A stretch of DNA of 64,000 bases from Luscinia megarhynchos (GCA_034336665.1 CM067572.1:4084286-4148285); one strand, 5' to 3'. Shown: positions 1 through 10,656, counted from the stretch's first letter. Notes: generated by a model from the sequence alone, not told the origin. Program-made: numbers and translations.

Positions 1-31
1 AAACGTAAGACAATGTTTGTAGCATGTAGCA

Positions 32-473
32 TTTATTAAACAAAACAAAACTGATTTACGCTCACTGAAAAGTCAATAGCCAACCTCTTCTTTTTCTCTT
101 TGGAACGTGTATGTGCATATATATACACACACTTATATGTATATACACGACAAAATTATATTTGTTGGAAAAGGTGAAGTTCAGTCACCATCATAGTAAA
201 CTGGAAAACAACGTCACTTCAAAGATTGGCTCAGAGAATTTCTCCTGCAGGGTTTTCTCTTCTCTCAAACTTCTCAAAGAGACCCCGTAATGGTATTTAT
301 TCTGTAATAAATGCATTTGGGAAGGAAGCAATGACAGCATCTCCCATGGAGTGGTGCAATCCCCACGTCAAGAGCTGCTTCCATGGTGAGTCTCCGCTGT
401 CGGGCGGCTGCCGAGAGGCGGTGAGGAGCACGAGGAGAAGCGCCCAGCTCAGCCAGACTTTGGAGTCACAGCT
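32..473 (-). other. Possible alternative last exon (speculative)
   Basis: On the minus strand a T-rich tract (TTTTTAATTATTATTATCATTATTTTTTG) leads to CTGACTCAG at 474-475. From 473 a phase-0 frame of 58 codons runs SCDSKVWLSWALLLVLLTAS and onward to a TAA at 297-299. An AATAAA overlaps the stop (296-301) and another lies at 32-37. Window exons 18 and 19 both end in phase 0, so splicing into it would stay in frame and end TNIK before the CNH domain. I do not recognise the peptide, and chance or conserved noncoding DNA are at least as likely. The opposite strand also has a splice-like pair, an acceptor before 251 and a donor after 384. Confidence 0.15.
108..148. repeat. Degenerate TA/CA-rich simple repeat
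   Basis: An alternating purine-pyrimidine tract with (TA), (CA) and TGTATA segments. It is short and imperfect. Confidence 0.6.
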
Positions 474-583
474 CTGAGTCAGCCACACGATCAAAAAATA
501 ATGATAATAATAATTAAAAAAAAATCCCTCAGCGGGACCCATTAAGCACTTTATGTGAAATGTGGCAGCCTACAAGCTAAGGG

Positions 584-602
584 GAAAATAAAATAAAATA
601 AA
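584..602. repeat. (AAAAT)n short tandem repeat
   Basis: Nearly four copies of a pentamer AAAAT/AAATA in an A-rich context. Confidence 0.7.
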
Positions 603-1450
603 CAAAAAAGCCTTGAAACAAGAAAAAAGATAGGAGCGGTCCCAAAGCCTAGTCATAATTTTTCAGTTTACCATGACTTTGATGAGGTCTCAGACCCGAC
701 AGTCATATAAAATAGACACTGCTATTTCAAAACAAGGAACATGGCAGGCACCGTGTAGAAAAGAGACTTTTTGTTATCTTACATGCTTTTATAGCAATGC
801 AGGGGGAAGCAGTAGGGCAGAAAAGCATGAGAGCTCGAATTAGAATGGGTTAGAGAACTCTGTTGCACAAGACATGCACATGACGAACAAAGCATCGCAA
901 TTGTCAGTCTTACCATTTCTCCCTATATTAGTGACCGAGGTAGGCATCAGTGCATTCGGTCAGAGATAAAGGATCAGGGAGAAAGAAACTCATTGAAAAA
1001 GACTAAATTCCACAATTGTCTTACGGCCATACTCTCATTTACTGCATTTCCAGTTTACTGTTCCAGCAGGGCGACTACCGCAATATTAATTACGGTTGCA
1101 AAAGGAGCTCTTAAAATCTATCCTGTCGACACGTGAAGAAAAGGATGGAAAAGCTCTATGGCTGAGATGCAAACCCAGTTTATTTTTTAATGGTGAGGTA
1201 GGAATGTTTGGTAAGCAATCTGTGCTCGGGTTGCTGGTGACCCACACCTCCCGGCGGGCTCCCACCGGTGACAGCTGCACATTCTGCTCCCAGGTCTGCC
1301 CTGCCCAGGCTCTGACACAGAGACTCCACCTGGATATTGGAGAGCTTTGCATCAGACCCTTAAGTATAACCATTCCAAAAAAGGCCTTGTTTTTAGAGAA
1401 AAAACAAAACTGGTCAGTCCCTGTTTCACAGCAGGTACCTGTGATGGGTT

Positions 1451-1843
1451 TTATATGGGTTGTTCAGCCTGAAGAAGAGAAGGTTCCACAGGGAGACCTC
1501 AGAGCATCTTCCAGTACCTAAAGAGGCTCCAGTAGAACTGGAGAGGGACTTTGGACAAGGGTATGGGGTGACAGGACAAGGGGGAATGGCTTCAAACTGA
1601 CAGAGAGTAGGTTTAGATTAGATATTTGCAAGAAATTCTTTGTTCAGACTGTGGTGAGGCCCTGGCACAGGCTGCCCACAGAAGCTGCAGCTGCCCTATC
1701 TCTGGAAATGTTCAAGACCAGGATGGATGGGGCTTAGAGCAACCTGGGATAGTGGAAGGTGTCCCTACTTATGGACAGGGTGGGATGGGAACAAGATGAA
1801 CTTTAAGGTCCCTTCCAACCAAAACTATTCTCTGATTCTGCAG
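1451..1843 (+). mobile_element. CR1 LINE fragment, 3' end
   Basis: About 390 bp with the hallmark 3' portion of avian CR1. It starts near TTCAGCCTGAAGAAGAGAAG, passes through GGACAAGGGGGAATGGCTTC and a GATGGGGCTTAGAGCAACCTG segment, and ends in AAGGTCCCTTCCAACC followed by an ATTCT-type tail. It is 5'-truncated and carries many substitutions and no intact reverse transcriptase frame, so it is an old, dead copy. It sits in opposite orientation to the host gene. Confidence 0.93.
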
Positions 1844-3693
1844 TTCTGTATCCCTCAAAATGGTCTCTGTACCTTTAAAGAAAGGCTCTTTATCACGATT
1901 AAAGAGAGATTGTGGTATTTCAAGAGTTCCTTTTCAATGCCAACATGTTTGGGATTGAAATAGTCAAATCTGCAGTCACGACAACTAATTATATTAATTA
2001 GTGCTGTGGCAGCTTCTATGATATGACTGCTTCTTTTCCTAAGTAAGAACCAGTGACAATTTCAGCAGCTTAACAATGCCTTCCATTTAGAGTATCAAAC
2101 ATGTTCTTTATTGAGCACTTGCCTTTGAACTGAATTAGAGCCTCTCACTTTAAAAGGGATTTTAGGACTGTGTAAGAGTCTCTGAAAACTGCAGCTGGAC
2201 TTCTGCAGTGCAGGACCAGCACTGAACTCCTCCCTGTCACAGCACTGGACTGTGAAAATTACTTCCTTTCTTGCACCTTCCACTTCTAATGTGCTTCAAG
2301 GCACCCTATCAGCCTTTTTTGGCCATCACTACAACATAGTCAAGTATTTTAAAAATCAGCTTAATTACTTTTTAATAACTAATTTGCAAGTTATAAGAGC
2401 AATAATACTCCCAGACAATATCATCAGATAACTCATATTTCCTAGTTAAAGCTTTGCCTCAGGACGGTTAATTCTTTGATGCTATCATTTTCTGTAAGTA
2501 ATGAGCACTTTGTGGGATTAAATAGCTTCACCAAGTGCTCCTGGACCAAAAACAATCTGACAACTAGAGAGAAAGTTCTCTGTAGTTTCACACATGTTCC
2601 AAGTGTTATTACTGAGGGTGACATAATATATAAGTTAGTGGTGTCAGTGCTCTTTAATTACTTTTAATTACAAAGCCTTCTTTAGATTTAGTATTTGCTG
2701 GAGTCAAGTCAGATTGGTTTCTGAAATCACATTGCTCCTTGAGCTTGAATTTAGCACACATGCTGCCTCTATTTAGACACTGATTTATGTGCTTTTTTCT
2801 TAACAAAGCAGCTCATTAAACAAAATGTATTGCTCATATTTTATCCAAGAGAACAAGTTAACTAACCAGCACATCTTCCTTCTTTCATATCTTCTATTTT
2901 TACATGAAAGAGGCTGCAGAAGAAGTTGCTGAAACCAGTGCTTTATGGCAGCCAGCCCTGCAGTTACCAGTATCAGCAGTGTGCACAGTGATGCATGTGT
3001 CAGGCAAGTTAAATGTTAAATCAGGAATGCTGGGTCTTTTCCCTTGAATGTTTAAACATTCACCACTGCCAGATGCACATTTAAAATATTATCATATGTG
3101 AAAAAGGTCTACTTCAGGAGTCTCATTTTTAAGAGGATGAATGAGGACCAGCACTGCCATCAACATGCAAGATGGCTCTGCAGTGGATGCTGGTCCATGA
3201 GAATGAACAACCCACTCTATTTCCACTGCTCAGTTTTTCAAGTGCCTTCTTTTGAATTAAGCTTAGAACACGTTTCAGACAGCACTTGATGGCCCCACTG
3301 AAATCAGCAGGTGGCCAGGGGCTGTGGCTGAGAGCAGAATGTGGTGAGGGGTCCAGGCTGCCCCAGCTCCTCCACCGGCACGAGAAACCTCCGCTCTCGC
3401 TCCTCTGTCCACCACGCCGAACAAGCAGCACCACCTGCACCCCCACGTGGACTCTGGGATGCCTCTGCCCCGGCCTCCATGCAAGTGGTGTGGCCAGCAG
3501 GTTTAGGGCAGCCCAGGGCTGAGCAGAGCACACCAGCAGTGCTGTCCCCTCCCCGGTTCGCTCTCCCGTTCGACCCGAGATCGCATCACCACCTTTATCA
3601 ACAACACCAGCACCAAGAAAACCCAGCTTGGAATTAAGCACTAACTAGCCAACCTTGCACAGGCATGACCCACTGAGAAAAGATATCACTAAC

Positions 3694-3717
3694 CTCATCT
3701 ATAGCTTTCTTATAGCT
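3694..3717 (-). CDS. TNIK: TNIK 24-bp microexon, window exon 19 (residues 799-806, SYKKAIDE)
   Basis: This phase-0 microexon of eight codons reads AGC TAT AAG AAA GCT ATA, then GAT GAG. It encodes SYKKAIDE, identical to the eight residues that are optional in human TNIK (795-802). Upstream is a pyrimidine tract ending TTTACCCACAG, and a TGC lies about 25 nt before the exon, a spacing compatible with SRRM4-type neural microexon regulation (inference). The donor GAG|GTTAGT has T at +3 and is suboptimal. Skipping joins ..RPSRPA to the next exon, outside the window, without a frame change. The exact match to a known microexon makes the call secure despite its size. Confidence 0.94.
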
Positions 3718-3750
3718 CTGTGGGTAAAGGAAGAATAATCAGCATCAGAG
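3718..3750 (-). promoter_or_regulatory. TNIK: 3' splice-site region of the microexon
   Basis: On the minus strand this reads as a TGC-containing segment (gca on plus at 3742-3744), then a T/C-rich tract and CCCACAG. Microexons controlled by SRRM4 carry UGC motifs close to the acceptor. The single motif here fits that pattern but does not prove it. Confidence 0.4.
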
Positions 3751-4438
3751 GAAACAGATCGGGACAGGAAAAAGCCAGAGGAAGGGCAAGCAGGTTAGAA
3801 ATAAAATTAGAATTGTTAGCTCAACGCTGTGGAGTGTAGAGAAAAAAAACACATAATCAGCAAAACATTAATACACATTAAAATAGAGAAGCAGTGGAAA
3901 TTCATATCATTTTTAGGCTGACTCTGCAGTTTTAAGATACAAATGTCACCAGCATTAAAAACCAGGAGGAAACACTTCGGATGAGATTTTGCTCAGAATA
4001 ATAGAAGGGGAGTGTACAGAGACCACTACCAGGTGGGGTTTTAAGCTGGGAAGGCTGTTGGGGGCTGTTGGCTGCCCAGCCTTCATGAGCAGAGCATCCC
4101 TGGGCGGGTGCTGCGGGGGACATGCAGCACGGAACACAACAATGTGCCATCGGCCACCGCCGGCCCAAGCTAGCAAAGCCCTTAAGCGTCTGCTTCACCT
4201 GGAAACACAGGCTTAAGTGCTTTCCCCTAGGCTTGGGCTCCTGATAAAACTCATGCACTCTCTTAAGCATTCAGATCTCCCAGGGGCTCTGGCTGTACTG
4301 CTGCTTTCCAGTCTCTCTGCTGGAGCAGCAGCAGCACTAGCCTCGTTTTTGGGGTCCCCATGGTTGTGCCACCGCACCGAAGGGACACGTGGCCAAGCCA
4401 GCTGGCAGCATTCCCATGGGAAGGAATTGAGGACTCAC
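3718..4438 (-). other. TNIK: TNIK intron between window exons 18 and 19 (721 bp)
   Basis: Apart from the microexon acceptor region, no repeat or exon is recognised. It contains a few CpG-bearing GC-rich patches around 4060-4170. Confidence 0.85.
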
Positions 4439-4536
4439 AGCAGGTCGGCTCGGTCGTGTCACGTCCCTGTTGTCCTCCTGCTTGACCTTGGCAGGCTCAT
4501 GGGAGAGCACAGGGGACCCTTCAGGCTTGGCATTCC
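4439..4536 (-). CDS. TNIK: TNIK coding exon, window exon 18 (residues 766-798)
   Basis: This 98-bp exon completes Gly766 and ends in phase 0. It encodes NAKPEGSPVLSHEPAKVKQE and then DNRDVTRPSRPA. The pattern matches the human stretch I recall as (A)NSKSEGSPVLPHEPAKVKPEE and onward, with several substitutions, so this is a faster-evolving part of the intermediate domain. The acceptor is CACTCAG and the donor GCT|GTGAGT. The exon is shorter than 60 codons and was found by following the phase from window exon 17. Confidence 0.95.
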
Positions 4537-5646
4537 CTGAGTGAAAGGCAGGTGGAGAGAGTGGGAATTAAAATGTTGCCAAAAGCCACCACTGCATCCT
4601 GTCACCTGGGACAGGTGGGAACAGGGGCTTCATCATCACTTTGCTTCTGCTGTCTTGAAAAACCCTTTCTGCTCCTCCACCAACAAAGCAAGAGAAGCCA
4701 TAATCCTGCCCAGCCTCCACCAACATCCCTCTTGCAGAGCTACTGCTCCTTTTCTACTAAAAAAGCAAATTTACTTTGCAAAAGAGCAGGGCATGTGATA
4801 AATTAAAAGCTCTGCAGCATCTGACACCACTAGGACAATATTTGTCATAGAATTTCTCATTAGTAAAAACAAAACCAAACTCAAAATGTCAATGAGTTAC
4901 AAACTCCTTTTATTGACTGCCTAGAGGACTGATGGTTTCAACAACAGACACCATCATCTTATGGCCAAGTCATAAAATATTCAATGCATGGAGTCAGCAT
5001 TTGTCTTAATGCTCTTCAGCCTTGGAGACTGGAAGTGTGGGGCTGTGCCAGAATGCAGATTTGGGGTGTATGGACAGTGGCAACTCCACTGTTCCATTGC
5101 CATTAAACAGGGGAATGGAATATCTTTAAGAGGGTCTCTAGGATGAGAGGAAACAATTTGGCTACAAACATAAACTCCATGTCAGCACAGCTGCCTGGTG
5201 AAAGCATTTGAGAGAAAGCTTCTTACAGGTTATGTCACTCCTCTGATCCCATCTCAGGCACAAAGATGAAGCCCCTCAAAAAAATTATGTATCAATTAAC
5301 AATGAAACACACTCCCAAAGAAACCAGGTCAGAAGAGGTGCAACTGGGTGGATGAAGACAGGAAACACACTGGTTGTTTTTTCTGTTTACCCTAAGGCAT
5401 AACCTCATCTCCTTTTGTACAGGCCACTTGGCAGTGTGATGCTGTGGGCATCCAGAGAAATGGGGCTGCTGGCAACTCTCTTTGCAAGGAGGCCAGCAGT
5501 CACAAAAACACATCAGAAATGATGGATCCTTTGACTTTTTAAAATTTTTTAAATAACAAGCATGAGATCACAGACCTCTTGCCCTTCCTGCTTGTCAGGA
5601 AGGCCCACAAAGTTTTCCTGGTGCTGAGGGATGTTTCCAAGCTCAC
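4537..5646 (-). other. TNIK: TNIK intron between window exons 17 and 18 (1,110 bp)
   Basis: No repeat, RNA gene or additional exon is recognised. Confidence 0.85.
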
Positions 5647-5810
5647 CTCTGACTCTGTTGCGCTCGCTGGAGCCAGCCTGGGAGCCAGGCTGGGATCCAC
5701 CCTGGGAGCTGGGCTGGGAGCTGGGAGTGCTGGAGCTGGAGGAGCTGCCACTGCTGGTCCTCTGCAGGGGGCTCTCCACGATGGTCTCTGTCCTCCTCAG
5801 GTCTGGGTTG
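5647..5810 (-). CDS. TNIK: TNIK coding exon, window exon 17 (residues 711-765 plus 1 nt): Ser/Gln-rich
   Basis: This 164-bp exon completes Ser711 and ends with the first base of codon 766. It encodes NPDLRRTETIVESPLQRTSS, a run of six serines after GS.. in the tract GSSSSSSTPS, then SQPSSQGGSQPGSQAGSSER and NRVR. The low-complexity Ser/Gln/Gly part is typical of TNIK. Four SQ pairs recur exactly every four residues, built on a 12-bp DNA repeat. The acceptor is CTGCAG and the donor AGAG|GTGAGC. It is disordered, with no enzymatic function expected. Confidence 0.98.
5675..5722 (-). repeat. TNIK: In-frame 12-bp coding minisatellite (4 units)
   Basis: Read on the minus strand, four diverged copies of a 12-bp unit (consensus about NGCTCCCAGNCT) lie head to tail and encode SSQP, SSQG, GSQP and GSQA (residues 741-756). 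Because the unit is a multiple of three, copy-number change would add or remove four residues without shifting the frame. A partial fifth unit (GGCTCC) follows. Confidence 0.85.
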
Positions 5811-8088
5811 CTGCAGGAGGATGAAACAGAGAGGCACCATCAGCCAGGGTCACACACACCCCAGGGCTCCAGACCCTTCCCACACTGACAGGGGGGCTGC
5901 AAAGGCCAGGAGAATCCTCCTCAGCTGGAGGAGACAGGACTGAGGTCAACAATTTGGGTGCACTATGGCCATGACACAGAAAAATTGCTAGACAAGCTTT
6001 CTGCTCTTATTGTGTAAAATCTGGCAACAATTAAAAGGTTCTTTGCTCTCGACCCTGTCTGTAGATTTGCAAAGATGGAGGTACCTAAACTAGCCACCAA
6101 AATTCTTCATAAAAGCAGGAATTTGTGATGTGTTTTTAGACAAAGACTTCAGCAAAGCAAGGATCTCAAATTTGCAACAAGGCTGCAGATCACTTGCACC
6201 ACTTAATTCACAGTCCTAAGTTTTCATGGCTTCACTTCAAACTTGCATCAGATATCCTTTCCTCCTTGGTTTCTCTCACTCTTGTGAACACAGATAAATC
6301 TTGAATAAAAAGTGCCCTTGATACACAAGGAGTGACTAATATCTCTCTGGGTATCAAATGCCTTTAGGAAATTAATTCTTACTTGGCATTGAAATGACAT
6401 CAGAAAAGATGTTCATGCAGAGTTAGGCAATTTGGTTTTATACAATGTTTCTGGAAGTGATCTTACTTAAAGGCCTCTTTAAAGCATACAGTAAATATTC
6501 CCTCATTTGTCACAACGGGGTGACAAATAAAAGAAGGGATATTTTTACAATATCTACATTTATGCATGGGGAGAATCAATAATCAAGAGGAGAAACGGGG
6601 GAAAATGAAAAATATCGCATTGCTGTGAGAGAAATGAAGTATGAAGTAATTCCAGTGAATACTTAAGTTTAATGGACATGTGGTAGCATCCTAATAATTT
6701 CCAATTTTGATCAAACTGAAGGCCTCCAGCTCATGCTGTATGGCTGATGTCCTTAGCTAAATTAACTAATGAAGTATATTTGAAAACTTTGGCAACTGAT
6801 GTATTTACCTGCACTGAGCAGGACTGGGACAGCAAGGGTGCAGGAAACACTTGGCAACGTTGAACTTGAATCCCAGATTCACATTATAAACGATGGTATT
6901 GAAAGTAAAAAAGATAAAGACTATGCAGTCCAACATCCTTCTGCATTTTAAACTGTCCTTCAAGCAACAGCTAATTAAAAGAACAACATTTTCAAGAATT
7001 TAAAATGTTTCAGCCCTTGGCAAGGAAGAGCAACAAACCATGATATGCTTTTTCTCTAATTAAAAAGAAAAAAAAAGAACAACAAAAAATATTCTTCCTC
7101 CTACTGCTGCCCCTGCCAGCGACTCTGGGCTGCTGCCTGTGAGTTTGCTGAAGCACAGAGGGGCACTGAGCTGGAACAGGAGGCGTATGCTCAGACTGGT
7201 GACAGCACACATGATCAACATCCCCACATTCACTTTTTGACCTCATCCTCTGAGGACAAGGCAGGAAGAAGAAACCAAGGAGCTTCCTCACGCAAAGCTA
7301 ATTGGAACTTGCATTTCTCCTGGGATCTGCCAGGAGGTCTCGTTCTGCAAAGCAGAGACAGGCTCTCGCATGACTAAGCTGTGTTTTTTTCCATCCAGCT
7401 CTGAGCAGAGCCTGTCAGCTCCCCTGCTCGTTTTAAACATGCCCAGGGATAGCTGTGACAGGGCAGAGATGGGACCACAGAGGGGGCACAGCACCTTCCT
7501 CAGAGGCTCACTGCTGTGCCACAGAGCTGGACTGGCTAAGCTAAGGCCCAGTCCTAGGAAGCACAAAGGAATTTAATCCTTGATCTACATCTAGAGAAGA
7601 TCTCAGCAAGCTGTATGAGTGTCTGTCCTGCAGCACATTCCTCAGTCATTATCTGTGAAAAACCACTCTGATCAATAAGAAATGTATGGAATGTACCACT
7701 GAGACCTCCCCACTGGCTTATAGGGATCCACTGATAGGAAAGATGTGAGAACCAGGACCTAATTCCACTAAGGGGAGCACCCAAACTCCTGTTTGATTAC
7801 AGCAGCAGATGAAGCATCCACCTAAAAAGCCTGCACTGCCCAGGAATGCATTCAGCCAAAAGAGCAAAGCCTCCAGGGATTCCAGTGCTGGCAGCCGTGT
7901 CAGTACAAATCACTAATGGATGCAAAAATTCATCCCAGAGACAAGAGAAGCCTTGCAAATGCCGTGGTGTTCAGTCAGCTGCAGCAGGGCTGGACCTCAG
8001 CCCATGTCTGGGCTCCCAGCTGGGCAGTGCTGGGCAGTGCAGCAGTGGCAGCCAGGATCACTCCAGGCCATCCCCTCCATGGCCTTAC
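5811..8088 (-). other. TNIK: TNIK intron between window exons 16 and 17
   Basis: The central part, about 6240-7010, is AT-rich and free of recognised repeats. It contains a perfect 9-bp inverted repeat at 6505-6528 and looks like regulatory or conserved noncoding DNA. Nothing else is recognised. Confidence 0.8.
6505..6528. repeat. Perfect inverted repeat (9-bp arms, 6-bp loop)
   Basis: ATTTGTCAC, then AACGGG, then GTGACAAAT. The arms are exact reverse complements. Each arm contains TGTCA/TGACA, the core recognised by TALE homeodomain proteins (MEIS, PREP, TGIF). It may be a paired protein-binding site or a chance palindrome in an AT-rich intron. Confidence 0.7.
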
Positions 8089-8195
8089 CTTGCCCGGATG
8101 GGCTGGGAGCCCAGCCGGGGCCCCAGGGCACTGCCATTGCCCGGGGAGTTCTTCCTTGCCAGGGCAGGGGATATGGAAGTGGTTCGTTGAGGCAC
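8089..8195 (-). CDS. TNIK: TNIK coding exon, window exon 16 (residues 676-710 plus 2 nt)
   Basis: This 107-bp exon starts in phase 0 and ends with AG of Ser711. It encodes VPQRTTSISPALARKNSPGN and then GSALGPRLGSQPIRA. It is disordered and basic, with RTTSISP and RKNSPG as candidate phosphorylation sites (inference). The acceptor follows a strong pyrimidine tract (TTCTTTTCCAG) and the donor is CAAG|GTAAGG. The sequence is nearly identical to human TNIK as I recall it, in contrast to the more variable preceding exon. Confidence 0.97.
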
Positions 8196-10416
8196 CTGGA
8201 AAAGAATGGAGACATCTGCAGTCACCCAGTCTGGGCTGCTGCTCACCTGAGCCATCAGGAGATCACCTTCCAGCACTGCCTTAAGGTTGATTTACAACTG
8301 ATTTCCCACTGAGAGAAAGGCAGTATTTAGGGCAATTATAAAATAAAAGGCTCTTGGTTTTTAGAAGGAATCACTGGAGTGTGAGGCAGCAGCAAGCTGC
8401 AAAGGTGCCCTCAGATGCTCCTGGCATGGGAGTCCCCAGAGCAGCCTGGCTACCACAAACAGGGCACTTACTTCTAGAAGAAATGTAGGCACACATACAC
8501 ACACAAATAAATATAATTTAAATCTAACAAAACCCATAAAAGTAATTTTTAAGTTAAAATTCAGACTGAAGTGCATTTCAACAGCCACAACGGAGTTTTC
8601 CTATCTAGCTCAGATACGACACATGCCAGCAGACAGAAAGTGTTGACTGGTGGAAAACAAGAGGGTTGACAGTGGGACGATCCAGACTGACCCACCTAAC
8701 ACTGGGATTAAACACAGTGACCTTCACTGAGCTCCAGATGCTGCTGCCAAAATCTTGCTGCTGGCAGAACGGCTCAGCATGAACACCCAAAGGCAACCAC
8801 AGCCCATCGGGGCAGTGACAGGTAACCCTGGAACTCTGCCCCATCCCGTGGCAGCTCAGGCATCACTGCATGGCCACAGGTGCAGTGGCCTCATCCCCCA
8901 GCACCTCAGGTGATGTGGAGAGGCAAGACAATACTCACCGTTCAGTACCTTGCACCAGGTAACAGGGGCCAAGGGCTTGTCAGGATTAGCAAGAAAAACG
9001 ATTAGGCTTGGCTTTTTTTAAGAATAAACACAGATAAGAAAAGATTTAGAGAGCTGGCAATGCTTTAGAGAACAGCATCACCAGCTGCAGCTTGTCTCAG
9101 TACAAAACAGTCTTCCCTCCAGGTAGGGTACTCTGCAGTCAGGATTTGGGAGTTTTCCACCTTCCTCTGAAGCATCCAGCCATAAGCACTGGCAGAAACA
9201 AGACCCTGGACCACGGTGACAGCCAGTCCTGCCTTTTGGGGCAGTCCTTTCCTTCCTGCTTGCAAACACATCAAACCCACCTCGGGCAGTCCAGTGTGAA
9301 GTCAGGGCTCCTCACAGGTGGTACTGCCAACACAACAGCCCTAAATGTGATCTGGTGGGGATCCCTTCCACATGGGATGTCCATGTTCCCCCAGCCAAGC
9401 AGGAAAATACTGCATAGTGCTGGAGAACAGCAGCCATGGTCTCACCACGCAGGGCATCACTGCAGCTGAGTGTCCTTCTCAAAGGACTCATGGCAAATGC
9501 CAAGATTAACTGCAGGGGCTTTTTCTTAATTAGGTTAAAACCAGGCAGCCATCCTCCTGCACTATGGAGGAGCCAAGCACACGAGACAGTTCCAGGAGCT
9601 GTTGGCTTGCTGTTCCCTTCAGCAGAGCACTGATGTCTCCTCTTGCTCACTGACAGCAGAAATAGGAGCATTATTAACACTCATGACACCACCACAGATC
9701 CCTTGCACAGGGAGGCTTACCTGGTAACTGCAACTTTACTCTTAAAAAGGCAAGTCACTTTGTAAATACACAGAAAAATTGCCTCTCAATCAGGGACAAA
9801 TACTGCCTCTCTGTCACTAATCAATTTATAATAATTTCTCCTCTGTAAAAATCCTCCAGGCTGAGAACTGATTCACTGTAAGGGGAACTTTAATGGCCAA
9901 GTTATAATTCTTCCAAAGTGAAGGTGTATAAACAACACAATCGAAATACTGGTCCAGAAGAATCCTAATTAAAGAGGTACTGCCAGACACTGCCAAAATG
10001 TCAATGAATGTATAAAGCTGCTGGAGCCCTTACAAGTCTTCCATCAAATATTGATCGCAACTGGAGGCACAGTCCTGGACTAAAAAGGACCTGTCTTATT
10101 GAGTATGACAAATTTTATGTTCCTATGATTCCATTTAAGCAGAGGGTTGTTTTTTATCCAAGGAAAAGAAGAGATTAATTTGTTTTGGCCTCAGTCCGAG
10201 CTCGAGAACTTTCTTTGCTGGAGGGCAGTGCTGTTTTGCAGCTGTTTTGCAGCCAAAAGCAGCTCCCAGCATGTCCTGCAAATCCTGCCTGAGGAAATGC
10301 AGCCCCTGGGCAGGTCAGCACCCGCTGCAGAGCCTTGGGGTGGGCTCTGCTCTGCCAGAGGGACTCAGCTCTGGGGCTGCCTCTGCCGTGCTGAAAGCGA
10401 GGAGCGATTGTGTTAC
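8196..10416 (-). other. TNIK: TNIK intron between window exons 15 and 16
   Basis: Contains a short CA-rich patch near 8490-8510 and AT-rich sequence around 9730-10010. No clear transposon or exon was found. Confidence 0.8.
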
Positions 10417-10656
10417 CTTTGGTGGAATGTCTTCCTCCTGCCGTAACCAAGAACTTCGGTCAAACTTTTCAATGCGAGGGGGCAGAGGAGGGTTTTCTGA
10501 GGTGGGGTCCGAGTTCTGCCTTGGCATCTCAGTGCGGTGAGAGGTCACCGTCAGAGCCTCCTGAAACCCAGCCAGTCCCTTTGCAGGCTGTTCATGCAGT
10601 GACTGAGACCCAGACAAGGAGCTTCCTTGGGATTTCACAGTGACCAGATGTGGAAT
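10417..10656 (-). CDS. TNIK: TNIK coding exon, window exon 15 (residues 596-675)
   Basis: This 240-bp, phase-0 exon of 80 codons begins IPHLVTVKSQGSSLSGSQSL and ends SSWLRQEEDIPPK. It is a disordered, Ser/Pro-rich part of the intermediate domain. It contains PRQNSDPTSENPPLPPRIEK, in which PPLPPR (651-656) fits a class II SH3 ligand (PxxPxR). It differs from the human sequence I recall mainly in the first 45 residues (for example SSLSGSQ), while the part from EMPRQNSD onward is nearly unchanged. The acceptor is GTGCTTAG and the donor AAG|GTAACA. Confidence 0.97.

Larger units (their letters stand above)
1..3693 (-). other. TNIK: Intron after the microexon (incomplete, left edge)
   Basis: No TNIK exon was found here. 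The expected next exon (starting DLTALAKEL in human) must lie beyond the left edge. The stretch holds a possible alternative last exon (32-473), a pentanucleotide AAAAT run near 584-602, a CR1 copy at 1451-1843, an AT-rich repeat-free part around 2300-2850, and a GC-richer, unassigned part at 3290-3600. Confidence 0.8.

Noticed and set aside
226..477. Plus-strand frame at the left edge with a splice-like acceptor (250) and donor (385)
   Set aside because: No similarity recognised. Kept only as an alternative reading of the block discussed as a possible last exon.
1096..1521. 141-codon plus-strand frame
   Set aside because: Its 3' part is CR1 sequence and the rest has no similarity I recognise.
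3129..3641. 170-codon minus-strand open frame next to the microexon
   Set aside because: Composition looks like GC-rich intron translated by chance. It does not match the expected next TNIK exon, and no domain is visible.
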